Source of the DNA: Stigmatella aurantiaca
GTDB taxonomy: Bacteria; Myxococcota; Myxococcia; Myxococcales; Myxococcaceae
Length of the DNA stretch: 64,000 nt
Reading direction: 5' to 3'
NCBI RefSeq assembly: GCF_900109545.1
Contig: NZ_FOAP01000006.1
Span: forward strand, 310,001 to 374,000
Shown here in pieces: positions 53,529 to 62,177 of the stretch. A model generated the notes under the pieces. It did not search any database, had not been told where the DNA came from, and saw only the letters and a program-made list of their open reading frames with translations. Numbering within the stretch: position 1 is the first letter of the stretch; each line of letters starts with the position of its first letter. The position numbers and the translations under genes are program-made.

Positions 53529-55616
53529 CTACGCAGGGGCCCCCACGGGGGCCAACCGGCCCATGGGCCGGATCTGCAGGTCCACGTTCAGCTCTCCGTA
53601 GGTCAGCACCGCCACGTCGGGGAAAGCCCCTTCAATCATTCGCCGCAGGGGCCGCCGGACATCCGGCGCGGTGAGCAGCACCACCCGGCCTCCCGTGGCG
53701 ATGCGCCGCACCCCCTCCAGCAACTGGGCGATGTGCTCGGGATCGGGCGCGGCCCCCCGGGGCCCCCTTCCCCGCAGCGACTCCTCCACTTCCGGGTCCA
53801 CCAGATACGCATAGAGCGAGCCCGAGGGCGCGAACTTGTGGCTCAGGTAGCGGTGCAGGGCCTGGCGGCAGCGCTCGGCGAGGGCGGCGGCATCCCCCTC
53901 GCAGGCCGGGGACACCAGCGCCTCCAGGATGGCGCGCAGGTTGCGGATGCTCACCTGCTCCTGAACGAGCTTGCGCAACACCTCCGTGAGCAACGGCAGC
54001 GGCACCTTCTGGAGGGCCTCCTTCACCAAGGTGGGCGCCTGGGCTTCGAGCCCTTCCAGGAGCCCGTGCACCTCCTGGACTCCCAGCAGGTGGACGGCCT
54101 GGGTGCGCAGCACGGCCCGGCAGTGGTCCACGATGAGCTCGCCGGGCCGGCGCATGGGCACTTGCGCCAGCTCGAGCCGGGCACGCGCTGACTCTTCCGT
54201 CCGGCTGAGGGTTCCCCCGGACACAGGGTCCTTCACCGGTTCGAGCCGAAGCTCCAGAAACGACAGCTCGTCGGGAGGCGAGAGCACATAGATGGACCCT
54301 GGCACCACCTGGCCCGACGCCGTGGGCACGTCGTCCAGGAGGATGGCGTAGCCCCCCTCGGGCAGGTACGCCGCATGCGTCCGCACGCGAATGCCTGGAA
54401 CCCGGACACCCAGCTCCAGGAAGATGTCCTCCCGGAGCTGCTGGAGGTGCTGGTGAACGAACGCCGCGCCCTGGTCCTGGGCCAGAGGGGTCAGGTCCAG
54501 TGCCAGGTCCACCGTCAGCGGAGCGACGCCCACGGGCGTCGGCGCACTCGCCGCAGGAGGGCTTCCCGGCTTCCCGTCGCTTCCAGGCGCTTCTCCTGGG
54601 GTGGGCTCTTGCCGCTCGGACGCCTCTTCCTCCAGGGCCACGCTCCTCAGGAGCTTGAGCACATGCGCGAGCCCTCCCAACATGCCTCCCAGGCCCAGGA
54701 AGGTGAGGTGCGGCATTCCGGGAATCAGTCCCAGTGCCACGCACAACCCCGCGACCACCCAGAGCGCGCGGGACTGCCCGAAGAACTGGACGCCAATCTC
54801 CGACCCCAGGGAGCCATCCTCCCGCTCCGAGGCCACGCGGGTGACGACGAGCCCCGCCGCCACCGCGATGCACAGCGAGGGAATCTGCGAGACGAGCCCA
54901 TCTCCGATGGCGATGAGCGCGAAGTCCGCGGCGGCCTCGGACAGGCGCATGCCCTGCTGGAGCACACCGATGGCGATGCCTCCCAGGAGGTTGACGGCCA
55001 CGATGACGAGCCCGGCGATGACGTCCCCTTTCACGAACTTCATGGCGCCATCCATCGCGCCGAACATCTGGGACTCCCGCTCCAGGTTGCGCCGGCGCTG
55101 GCGGGCCTGCGCCGGATCAATGGTTCCTGCCCGCAGGTCCGCATCGATGGACATCTGCTTGCCGGGCATCGCATCCAGCGTGAAGCGGGCGGAGACCTCC
55201 GCGACCCGCTCCGCCCCCTTGGCCACCACGAGGAACTGCACGAGCGTGAGGATGGCGAAGAGGACCGCGCCCACGACGTAGTCCCCCCGCACCACGAACT
55301 CGCCGAAGGCCTGGATGACTTCCCCCGCATGCCCCTCGGCCAGCGCCAGCCGCGTCGAGGATACGTTGAGCGCGAGCCGGAAGAGCGTGGTGAACAGCAA
55401 CAGCGTGGGGAAGGACGTCACCTGGAGCGCATCCCGGGCGTAGAGCGCCGCGACGAGCAACGCCACCGCCGCCGCCAGGTTGACCGCGAGCCCCAGATCG
55501 AGCAGCCACGGAGGCAGGGGAATGATCAACGCGCCCAGCACGGCGGCCATGGCCACCGCGAGCACCACGTCCGAGGACTTCCGGGCCTTCAAGAGCATCT
55601 TCAACAAGGGGTTCAT
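53529..55616 (-). CDS. sctV: T3SS export gate protein SctV (FHIPEP family)
   Basis: A 695-residue SctV/FlhA homologue. About seven to eight membrane helices occupy residues 18-330, with the family block TLFRLALNVSSTRLALAEG (cut at the motif) and the cytoplasmic loop RFTLDAMPGKQM. The C-terminal cytoplasmic domain (about 370-695) forms the nonameric ring receiving substrates. The acidic, Pro-rich linker (about 335-365) is longer than usual. Last gene of the operon; its ATG overlaps the sctU stop. Non-flagellar rather than flagellar identity is inferred from the operon and from myxobacteria lacking flagella. Confidence 0.95.
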   Translation of the reverse strand: MNPLLKMLLKARKSSDVVLAVAMAAVLGALIIPLPPWLLDLGLAVNLAAAVALLVAALYARDALQVTSFPTLLLFTTLFRLALNVSSTRLALAEGHAGEVIQAFGEFVVRGDYVVGAVLFAILTLVQFLVVAKGAERVAEVSARFTLDAMPGKQMSIDADLRAGTIDPAQARQRRRNLERESQMFGAMDGAMKFVKGDVIAGLVIVAVNLLGGIAIGVLQQGMRLSEAAADFALIAIGDGLVSQIPSLCIAVAAGLVVTRVASEREDGSLGSEIGVQFFGQSRALWVVAGLCVALGLIPGMPHLTFLGLGGMLGGLAHVLKLLRSVALEEEASERQEPTPGEAPGSDGKPGSPPAASAPTPVGVAPLTVDLALDLTPLAQDQGAAFVHQHLQQLREDIFLELGVRVPGIRVRTHAAYLPEGGYAILLDDVPTASGQVVPGSIYVLSPPDELSFLELRLEPVKDPVSGGTLSRTEESARARLELAQVPMRRPGELIVDHCRAVLRTQAVHLLGVQEVHGLLEGLEAQAPTLVKEALQKVPLPLLTEVLRKLVQEQVSIRNLRAILEALVSPACEGDAAALAERCRQALHRYLSHKFAPSGSLYAYLVDPEVEESLRGRGPRGAAPDPEHIAQLLEGVRRIATGGRVVLLTAPDVRRPLRRMIEGAFPDVAVLTYGELNVDLQIRPMGRLAPVGAPA

Positions 55617-56635
55617 GCGGTCTCCCGCTCTTCCATGGCCACGCGGAGAACCGCCGCGGCCGCCTGGTAGAGCTCCTCGGGGATGGGCTCCCCGACGTCA
55701 TACGAAATGAGGCTGCGCGCCAGCGGGACATCCCGGACCACCGGGATGCCACAGCGCTGGGCCTCGCGCCGGAGCGCCAGCGCCTCCTCCTCTTGCGCCT
55801 TGGCCACGAGATAGGGCGCCTCGCACTCCTGAAGGTCGTAGCGGAGCGCGACCGCGATGTGCGTGGGGTTGACGACCACGGCCGAAGCCCTTCGCACCCC
55901 GCGGGCGGGGCCGCCCTGGGCCAGCTGCCGGTGGAGCGCCTTGCGCTGGGCTTTGTGGCGAGGGTCGCCCTCGCTCTCCCGGTACTCCCGCTTCACCTCC
56001 TCGCGGCTCATGCGCAGGTCCTTGAAGTGCTGGAACCGCGCCAGCACGTAGTCGGCGCCCCCCAGGACCACCAGGCAAACCGCGAGACGAAGGATGAGCG
56101 GCTCCAGCATCTTCACCAGGTGCATCAGGGCCTCGGCGCCTCCCAGTCCCACCGTTCGAAAAGCCTCGGGCCCGGCCTCTTCCATCCCGTCCCAGACCAG
56201 TGCCGCGAGCACCGCCGCCACCAGGAGCACTTTCAGCCCCTCCAGCACGGACCGGACGCTGAACAGCCGCTTCAAGCCCGCCAGCGGGCTGATGCGCTCG
56301 GCCTTGGGGAACACGTGCTCCAGGTTCAGCCCGAGGCCTGCCATGGCCAGCGAGACGGAGAGCGACGCCACGAGGGCGCCCCCCAGCGCAGGGAGGGACA
56401 ACCGGATGGCCAGCCACAGCCCTTCTTCCCACGCGCCGACAGTCTCCCCGCCCACCATCAGGTGCGCTGTCCATTGCCGCAGTTGTTCGAAGCCCTCGGG
56501 AGCAAATGCCGTGAACCCCAGCACGCCCCCCAGCGTCACCGCGCTGGAGGACAGGAGCCGGCTTCGCGGAATCTGTCCCTTGCGGCGTGCGTCCCGCAGA
56601 CGTTTCGCCGTGGGCTTCTCCGTCTTGTCACTCAC
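55613..56635 (-). CDS. sctU: T3SS substrate-specificity switch protein SctU
   Basis: A 340-residue SctU/FlhB-like protein. It starts with the classic SDKTEKPTAKRLRDARRKGQ, has four membrane helices between about 35 and 210, and contains the autocleavage motif NPTH near residue 255 in VVVNPTHIAVALRY, so the switch should be functional. GTG 56635 overlaps the sctT stop (GTGA) and the TGA overlaps the sctV start (ATGA). Confidence 0.95.
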   Translation of the reverse strand: MSDKTEKPTAKRLRDARRKGQIPRSRLLSSSAVTLGGVLGFTAFAPEGFEQLRQWTAHLMVGGETVGAWEEGLWLAIRLSLPALGGALVASLSVSLAMAGLGLNLEHVFPKAERISPLAGLKRLFSVRSVLEGLKVLLVAAVLAALVWDGMEEAGPEAFRTVGLGGAEALMHLVKMLEPLILRLAVCLVVLGGADYVLARFQHFKDLRMSREEVKREYRESEGDPRHKAQRKALHRQLAQGGPARGVRRASAVVVNPTHIAVALRYDLQECEAPYLVAKAQEEEALALRREAQRCGIPVVRDVPLARSLISYDVGEPIPEELYQAAAAVLRVAMEERETA

Positions 56636-57426
56636 TGGGCCACCTCCCCCAGGAGCCACAGCGCCCCTTCCAGGTTCGCCACCTCCGCCAGCAGCCGCTC
56701 GCAGAGCACACCCACGCCCAGCCACAGGAGCGCGCCCCCACCCAGGATTCGCAAGGGGGCTCCGAACTCCTGCAGGTTCATCTGCGGCGCGGCGCGGGAG
56801 GCCATTCCCACCCAGCAGTCCACGGTCATCGAGGCCGCGGCGATGGGGGCGCCCACCGCCAGCCCCGTGGCCAGTGCGCCCCCGGCCAGCATCACGACCT
56901 GCCGCGCCGCGGCCTCGGTGGGAACGGCCGCCCCCAGCGGCACCACCCCGAAGCCCCGAAGGAGCCCCGAGAGGACGATGGGGAAAAGCCCTCCCGTCAC
57001 CACCCACGCCACGAGCAACTGGTACAGCACGTCTCCCGTCGCGGATTCGCGGCTTCCTGCTGCCGGCAGGCTCGCCTCGGCGGAGGCGCCTCGAAAGAGA
57101 TCGATGAACCGGCCCCCCATCCTCGCCGCATCGAAGGGGAGCGCCGCCAGGAGCCCCACCGCGGTCCCATAAGCCAGTTCCTTGAGGACCAGGGCCATCA
57201 GGTCCCCGGGCCCCTCCACGGGCACGGACACCTTCACCCCCGCAGCGAGGTGCAAGAAGAGCGAGAGGCTCAGCACCAGGGCCAGCTTGACGGTGCTGGG
57301 CGCGGCCTGGCCTCCCAGCAGCGGGCAGAGAAAGGCGATGGGCACCAGACGTGCGGCGCACAGCGCCACGGCCGCCGTGTGCAGCCCCAGGGATTCCAGG
57401 TGTCCTCCGAGAAGCTCCAGGCTCAT
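56632..57426 (-). CDS. sctT: T3SS export apparatus protein SctT
   Basis: A 264-residue SctT/FliR-like membrane protein with about six hydrophobic segments and the family features ARLVPIAFLCPLLGG and MSRAAPQMN-like (here ASRAAPQMNLQEFG) near the C-terminal part. It joins SctR and SctS in the export gate. Start overlaps the sctS stop (ATGA). Confidence 0.92.
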   Translation of the reverse strand: MSLELLGGHLESLGLHTAAVALCAARLVPIAFLCPLLGGQAAPSTVKLALVLSLSLFLHLAAGVKVSVPVEGPGDLMALVLKELAYGTAVGLLAALPFDAARMGGRFIDLFRGASAEASLPAAGSRESATGDVLYQLLVAWVVTGGLFPIVLSGLLRGFGVVPLGAAVPTEAAARQVVMLAGGALATGLAVGAPIAAASMTVDCWVGMASRAAPQMNLQEFGAPLRILGGGALLWLGVGVLCERLLAEVANLEGALWLLGEVAQ

Positions 57427-57692
57427 GCGGCCACCTCGGCGATGAGCGTGAGCAGTTGCCGCGTGAAGAGCGTGAGCTGCGCGGCAATCCACGGCCCCGC
57501 GAACACGAGCGCTATCACCGCCGCCCCCAGCTTGGGGACCACGGAGAGCGTGCTCTCCTGAAGCTGGGTGGTCGCCTGGAACAGGCTCATCATGAAGCCC
57601 ACCACCAGGCTCGCCCCCACCGGTGGCAGGGAGGCGAGAACCATCAGGAGCAATGCCTCGCGTCCCACCGCGAGCAGGAGATCCTGGGTCAT
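57423..57692 (-). CDS. sctS: T3SS export apparatus protein SctS
   Basis: An 89-residue SctS/FliQ protein of the usual length with two membrane helices and the motif LFQATTQLQESTLS between them. It starts 4 bp after sctR and its stop overlaps the sctT start. Confidence 0.94.
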   Translation of the reverse strand: MTQDLLLAVGREALLLMVLASLPPVGASLVVGFMMSLFQATTQLQESTLSVVPKLGAAVIALVFAGPWIAAQLTLFTRQLLTLIAEVAA

Positions 57693-57696
57693 GGGT

Positions 57697-58392
57697 TCAC
57701 CGGTACCCGAGGATGAGCCCCTGCGCGAGCAGCGACCAGCCATCCACGGCCACGAAGAGGAGAATCTTGAAGGGCAGGCTGACCTGGCTCGGGGACAGGC
57801 TCTGCATGCCCAGCGCGAGCAGGACGTTGGCGACGACCATGTCCAGCACCAAGAAAGGGAGGAAGACGAGGAAGCCGATCTGGAAGGCCTCCTTCAGCTC
57901 GGTGATGACGAACGCGGGAACGACCACGGAGAGGTCTCCCTCCTGGACCTGCTCCGCCTCTTCGCGGGGCCGCAGCTCGCGCGCGAGGTCCACGAAGCGG
58001 CTCCGCTCCTCGGCACTGCCATGCTTGACGAGAAAGGCGCGCAGCGGCTCGGCCGTCCGCTCCACCGCCGCGAGGATCTGCGCTCCGGACGCTGCTTCCG
58101 CAGAGGCCCCCCGCCCCACCTCGTACATCCGGGACAGGACGGGCGACATGATGTGCGCCGAGAGCACCGCGGCCAGCCCTGTCAGGACAATGGACGGTGG
58201 AGCCTGCTGGGTTCCCATCGCGGAGCGCGCCAGCGACAGCACCACGGCGATCTTCGAGAAGCTCGTGAGCATCATCACCGCGAAGGGCAGCAGCGACAGC
58301 CCCGCCAGCACCGCCATCATCGTCAGCGGGTTTCCCGCGTGAGAGGCCTGCGCGAGGGTCTGCTCGCCCGCCCCGGCCCACCCCAGCGTCAT
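57697..58392 (-). CDS. sctR: T3SS export apparatus protein SctR
   Basis: A 231-residue SctR/FliP homologue. The diagnostic blocks are MTSFSKIAVVLSLARSAMG near residue 41 and FVITELKEAFQIGFLVFLPF near 155, with four hydrophobic segments. ATG 58392 overlaps the stop of the FliO-like gene (ATGA). The short N-terminal stretch before the first helix is not a clear signal peptide. Confidence 0.95.
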   Translation of the reverse strand: MTLGWAGAGEQTLAQASHAGNPLTMMAVLAGLSLLPFAVMMLTSFSKIAVVLSLARSAMGTQQAPPSIVLTGLAAVLSAHIMSPVLSRMYEVGRGASAEAASGAQILAAVERTAEPLRAFLVKHGSAEERSRFVDLARELRPREEAEQVQEGDLSVVVPAFVITELKEAFQIGFLVFLPFLVLDMVVANVLLALGMQSLSPSQVSLPFKILLFVAVDGWSLLAQGLILGYR

Positions 58393-58811
58393 TGCAGCAC
58401 CCCCTTCGGGGCCGTGGAGGCACGCCGGGACAGCCCGTGCCGCGATGGATGGCGCCCTGCTTTCGTCAGGGGTGTCTCGTGGACCTCCGCGAACGAGTCC
58501 CCAAAAGCCACCAGGAAGCTCTGGCCATCCACCTCCACCAAGGCCAGGCCACACCTCGGTGAGAGCCCCGCCCGGGAGACCACCCTCAGGCGCTCCGGAA
58601 AGAGAAAGCGAGGTCCCAGGGACTTGCGGCGCATCCATCCGATGCCCAAGCCCGTCAGGGCCATGGCGCCCAAGGCCCAGCGCGCGGCCTCGGCCCCTGG
58701 CATGCGCCCCAGCAGCCCCACCGCCGCGAGTCCCACGACAAGGACCGCCGCCCACAACAACCGGTTCCGAAGAGACAGAGAGGTGAACATGGTGTGGCTC
58801 CGGCCTGTCAT
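58389..58811 (-). CDS. FliO/MopB-like T3SS membrane protein
   Basis: A 140-residue protein with two hydrophobic segments (about 16-33 and 40-57) and a small cytoplasmic domain with LALVEVDGQSFLVAFGDS, the FliO/MopB-type pattern. FliO is normally found in flagellar loci, where it stabilises FliP; its place directly before sctR fits the same role. Non-flagellar systems usually lack it, so its presence is notable. ATG 58811 overlaps the sctQ stop; ATG 58790 is an internal alternative. Confidence 0.8.
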   Translation of the reverse strand: MTGRSHTMFTSLSLRNRLLWAAVLVVGLAAVGLLGRMPGAEAARWALGAMALTGLGIGWMRRKSLGPRFLFPERLRVVSRAGLSPRCGLALVEVDGQSFLVAFGDSFAEVHETPLTKAGRHPSRHGLSRRASTAPKGVLQ

Positions 58812-59932
58812 GGCAACAGGGAGAGAATCCGCGCGCCGATCTCTCCGTCGATGTCGACCAGTTCGGCACGCGCCACGCCCCGGTCTCCCACGCGCAGCAC
58901 CACCGGCTCGCTCACGTTGATGCGCAGGGGCAAGAGCTGTCCGGGCTTCAAGACGGCCAGCTCCGACAACGGCAACAACAACCGCGTCAGTTCGATCTCG
59001 ACCTCCACGGGCAACGGGGGCATCCCCTCGCCCCGCTCGTTCACGGCCACCATGTTTGCCTCCACCGCGCGATTGCGCGCTCGAATCAGGGAAAAGCCCT
59101 CGGGGGAGAACGTCCCCACGAGTTCGAAGCCACGCGTCACCAGACGTCCGCGTCCCAGGAGGTGAGCCCCCCTCCAGTGGACCCCCTCGAAGACGACGAC
59201 ATCGCCCACCGCGAGCGCCTCCAGCTCGCTGGGCAGCAGCTCGCGGTTGCCCAGGAAGCACCGCGCCCGGAGAGACGCCGCGAGCACCTCGGGCGCCAGC
59301 GTGGGCGCTCGCTGCACAGGCAGGTCCTTGCAGGGGGACTCGAGCACCACCGCTGGAATCACCAGCCGTGCCCCCGCCGTGGTCTGTCCCACGGTCAGGG
59401 CCAGCTCGATGCCCACGTGCGCCCTGCGCCCGTCCAGCCGGGCCAGCGCGTCCCTCCGGCTCATGGTCACCCCCGACAGATGGGGGACCCACCGGCGATA
59501 AAGCTCTCCCTGCGTCCGGAAAGCCACGAGTGAGGCCATGATCAAGTAGGCCAGCGTCGCTTCCTCCAGCCGCGTCAGCCGTGTCACGGGCCCCGGCTGC
59601 GAAGGGCCTCCCGCCAGGCGTTCCAGCGCCGCGAACAGCACCGGCGGCGCCAGCTCCAACACCGCCGAGCCCCCCGTCGCCGACAGCTTCAGGAAGACGA
59701 ATGCCGCCGTATGGGAGAGCCCCGCTGCGGGCAGGACCGTGGCCTCCGCCAGCCGGGCGGAGGCGGAGACAGGGCACCCCAGCTCGCGCCCCAGCGACTC
59801 ACAGATGGCGTGAAGCGCCTGCTGTCCCATCCGCGAGAGCTGCGGACGCTCGCCCAGGGTGACATGCGCCCGGGTCAGCCGCCGCGCTCCCAGCCGGGAC
59901 AATTTGGACATCTTGGAAGAGGAAAGGGACAT
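58808..59932 (-). CDS. sctQ: T3SS cytoplasmic C-ring protein SctQ (YscQ/FliN-like)
   Basis: A 374-residue SctQ. The C-terminal 75 residues are a SPOA/FliN domain (PLPVEVEIELTRLLLPLSEL; LRINVSEPVVLRVGD, split here), and the middle part holds a second SPOA-like region (about 205-280). The N-terminal 170 residues are the variable part of the family. SctQ forms the sorting platform with SctK and SctL. GAGG lies before ATG 59932. An internal translation start, which makes the short SctQ-C form in other systems, is possible but not evident. Confidence 0.88.
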   Translation of the reverse strand: MSLSSSKMSKLSRLGARRLTRAHVTLGERPQLSRMGQQALHAICESLGRELGCPVSASARLAEATVLPAAGLSHTAAFVFLKLSATGGSAVLELAPPVLFAALERLAGGPSQPGPVTRLTRLEEATLAYLIMASLVAFRTQGELYRRWVPHLSGVTMSRRDALARLDGRRAHVGIELALTVGQTTAGARLVIPAVVLESPCKDLPVQRAPTLAPEVLAASLRARCFLGNRELLPSELEALAVGDVVVFEGVHWRGAHLLGRGRLVTRGFELVGTFSPEGFSLIRARNRAVEANMVAVNERGEGMPPLPVEVEIELTRLLLPLSELAVLKPGQLLPLRINVSEPVVLRVGDRGVARAELVDIDGEIGARILSLLP

Positions 59933-59941
59933 GGCGTGGCC

Positions 59942-60484
59942 TCAGCGTGTGGCTTCCCGGATCAACCGCTCTGCGAGCACGCCCAGCCCGGGAGCCGCTG
60001 GGGCCAAGGGTCCCGCGGCCCGCGCGGGAAACAGGCTCTGGTGGTACGGCGGGAGCCTCCGGAAGAGCTCCTGCCGCAGTGGCTCGGAGGCCTCCTGCAT
60101 CACCGCGCGCAGTTGCTCCGCGGCGTCTCTTCGCTGGCCGAACTCCAGCGCCACCCGGGCCTGCCGCTCGGCCGAGGACAGTCCCATGAGAAGCGTCAGG
60201 TGCTCCTTGGCCCGGGCGGCCTCGCGGCCCCCCAGCCCTTCGAGCAGCTCTGGCGCCCGCTCCTTTCCCAACACGAGCGCCACCAACGCGAACCGGGACA
60301 GCGGCAACAGCCACGGGCGGGCACGCGCCGGAAGGGAGGCGGCCTTCGGGCCCATCACCGGCTTGCGGACAATGCGGGTCGACGCCTCGGCGGCTTGGGG
60401 CGGGACAGCGAACCGGACGATGCGGGTGGACTCCTCGTTCCCCCGGCGCCCCTCCGGCCTTCGAATCATGCGCGTTGCATTCAT
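59942..60484 (-). CDS. T3SS operon protein in the SctK position, with TRIVR repeats
   Basis: A 180-residue protein between sctJ and sctQ, the place of sctK (orgA/yscK) in other operons. The Arg-rich N terminus repeats a short motif three times: ATRMIRRP, STRIVRFA, STRIVRKP. The helical C-terminal part (about 60-165) has LALVLGKERAPELLEGLGG and SEPLRQELFRRLPPYHQSLFP patterns faintly like FliG/SctK helical bundles. No family match is claimed. ATG 60484 has GGGAG at good spacing, while ATG 60490 is too close. It may link the basal body to the sorting platform. Confidence 0.65.
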   Translation of the reverse strand: MNATRMIRRPEGRRGNEESTRIVRFAVPPQAAEASTRIVRKPVMGPKAASLPARARPWLLPLSRFALVALVLGKERAPELLEGLGGREAARAKEHLTLLMGLSSAERQARVALEFGQRRDAAEQLRAVMQEASEPLRQELFRRLPPYHQSLFPARAAGPLAPAAPGLGVLAERLIREATR

Positions 60485-60501
60485 GGTCATTCTCCCGAGG
60501 C

Positions 60502-61305
60502 TCACGCCCCCTTGCGTCCCGCGTTCGCCGCCACCACGGGCCGCGTGGGGGCGGGAGGCACGGCAGCGGCTGCCTTCGTCCGGGACTGCGAAGCCCTCAG
60601 GCGCAGCGTGAGGAACACCAGCGCCGCCGCGAGCACGGTGACCATGGCCCCCAGTCCCCCCAGCAACACCCGGAACCGCAGGGGCCGAGGACTGCTCACC
60701 GGCGCGAGCTCCACCCGCGTGGAGGCCTCGTCCACCAGGAGCGACACCGCCTCCGGGGACAGTCCCTCCACGCCTCCGGCGATGAGCGCCTGGAGGTGCT
60801 CTTGCGCCTGGCGAAGCCTCCCGGTCTGTCCAGGCGCCGTCCGCAACATCGCGGACGCCTTGGCGGGCGCCTGCACATGTCCTGGCCTCGCCGGGGGCGG
60901 CACCATCAGGTGCACGCGCGCCACGAGCACCCCTTCCATCTCCTGAAGGGTCTTCTCGATTCCCCGCTCCAGGACCCGGGTCCGGCACAGCTGCTCTTCC
61001 AGCGGCGTCCGGAGCAGCCCTCCCCCGCCGAAGACATCGCAGCCCGTCTCGGCCACCGGCCTCGGCAGGCCCAGCTCGGCCAGGATGCGCACCGCGGCCG
61101 GCGCCTGGGCCTCCTCGACCTCGATGGACCAGGAGGGCTTCTTGCCCCCTTCGGGCACCTTGCGCGCCTCCAGCCCCCGCTCCAGGAGGACGGTCTGCAG
61201 TTCGTTGGCCTGGCGCTCATCGAGGCCGTGCTGGATGCGCTCGCGGCAAGCGGTAGCACCCAGCGACATCACGAGCGCGAGACAGCGCAGAAGAGAATGG
61301 GACAT
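60502..61305 (-). CDS. sctJ: T3SS inner-ring lipoprotein SctJ (YscJ/PrgK-like)
   Basis: A 267-residue SctJ with lipobox ending ATAC (Cys20). The two ring-building domains are clear: the first begins LDERQANELQTVLLERGLEA, the second contains RTRVLERGIEKTLQEMEGV and ARVHLMVP. A C-terminal membrane helix (about 225-245) and a short basic tail follow. It forms the inner-membrane ring together with SctD, which is not in this window. ATG 61305; the sctI stop is 11 bp upstream. Confidence 0.94.
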   Translation of the reverse strand: MSHSLLRCLALVMSLGATACRERIQHGLDERQANELQTVLLERGLEARKVPEGGKKPSWSIEVEEAQAPAAVRILAELGLPRPVAETGCDVFGGGGLLRTPLEEQLCRTRVLERGIEKTLQEMEGVLVARVHLMVPPPARPGHVQAPAKASAMLRTAPGQTGRLRQAQEHLQALIAGGVEGLSPEAVSLLVDEASTRVELAPVSSPRPLRFRVLLGGLGAMVTVLAAALVFLTLRLRASQSRTKAAAAVPPAPTRPVVAANAGRKGA

Positions 61306-61316
61306 GGCGGCACCCC

Positions 61317-61721
61317 TCACACCTGCGTCTGGAGCACCAGCTTCACGCCACTGGTGGCCTTCTCGACCACCTTGCCGGCGAGATCCACCTCCTGGCTGGC
61401 CCGGTACACACGGGCCTGGAACGCCAGCAGTTCCAGCGGCGAGAAGCTCCGCCCGGACTCCGCCTGCACCAGGATGCGATCCAGCTCCTGCTGCGCGTGC
61501 CCCACCCGCTCCAGCATCTGCTCCGCCTGGGACACCTGCGCCACCGGCGCCGGTGGAACCGCGGGGGACGGACACCCGGTGGCCCCAACGTCCGGGCCCT
61601 TCTCCGGGCCCTTCTCCGGGCCCTTCATCCCCTCCAGCACCTCCGCGAACCGCTCCTTGCCCACCTGCGGCAAGAGCGGGGTGCCCGCACTTCCAACCGG
61701 ACTGATCTTGTCGATGGCCAT
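61317..61721 (-). CDS. sctI: T3SS inner-rod protein SctI
   Basis: A 134-residue SctI. The C-terminal 45 residues match the inner-rod signature: SPLELLAFQARVYRASQEVD followed by LAGKVVEKATSGVKLVLQTQ. The N-terminal half is low-complexity and contains KGPE repeats encoded by three perfect copies of a 12-bp unit (61591-61626). SctI forms the adapter between export gate and needle. Its presence beside a needle-like gene argues that some filament base is built. Confidence 0.88.
   Translation of the reverse strand: MAIDKISPVGSAGTPLLPQVGKERFAEVLEGMKGPEKGPEKGPDVGATGCPSPAVPPAPVAQVSQAEQMLERVGHAQQELDRILVQAESGRSFSPLELLAFQARVYRASQEVDLAGKVVEKATSGVKLVLQTQV
61591..61626 (+). repeat. three perfect 12-bp tandem repeats in sctI
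   Basis: TCCGGGCCCTTC occurs three times in a row at 61591, 61603 and 61615, encoding the KGPE repeats of SctI on the other strand. The 12-bp period keeps frame, so copy number can vary without breaking the gene. Confidence 0.9.
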
Positions 61722-61733
61722 GGCGCGCGGTCG

Positions 61734-62177
61734 CTAGCGGATGTTGTTGATGGCGGCCTTCGCCGAGTCGTGGCGGACCTTCATGATGTTGGAGACCGCG
61801 TTGTGCTCGCGGCTCTCCTGCTGCATCGCGTTCTGGAGCTGGAGGTACTCGAGGTTGAACTTCTGTCCCTCGGCGGCCATCAGCTTCTGGGCTTCAAGCA
61901 AGTCCCACGCCTCCCCCTTGCCCGCCGTCCCTCCCACGCCCGGGAGCGCCGCGCCGCCGCCCGTCACCGAGGTGGCCAGCGAGACCGTCGAGCGGACGCT
62001 GGACACCGCCGCGCTCACCACCGGCGGGCTCATCCCCATGCCTCCGGCCAGTCCCGAGCCCGCCCGGACGGCTTCCTGCGCGGTGCGCGCGAAGACGGCG
62101 CCGAACTCATTCCGGGGCGTCTGGCGCGGCAGCGTGGACGTGATGGACAGCGAGGCAATGCGGGGATCGTTCTCCAT
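61734..62177 (-). CDS. needle-like (SctF-type) candidate, first gene of the T3SS operon
   Basis: A 147-residue protein. The N-terminal 90 residues are Ala/Gly/Ser-rich; the C-terminal 55 residues are a long amphipathic helix region. Its last 24 residues follow NA-x-SN-x2-KV-x2-D-x3-A-x-I-x-N-x-R, matching the end of the SPI-1 needle subunit PrgI without gaps at 11 of 24 positions by hand alignment. The order needle-sctI-sctJ is that of prgI-prgJ-prgK. AGGAGA precedes ATG 62177. It is longer than classical needle proteins (about 80) and the homology rests on a short helix, so another T3SS-exported protein remains possible. Confidence 0.55.
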   Translation of the reverse strand: MENDPRIASLSITSTLPRQTPRNEFGAVFARTAQEAVRAGSGLAGGMGMSPPVVSAAVSSVRSTVSLATSVTGGGAALPGVGGTAGKGEAWDLLEAQKLMAAEGQKFNLEYLQLQNAMQQESREHNAVSNIMKVRHDSAKAAINNIR

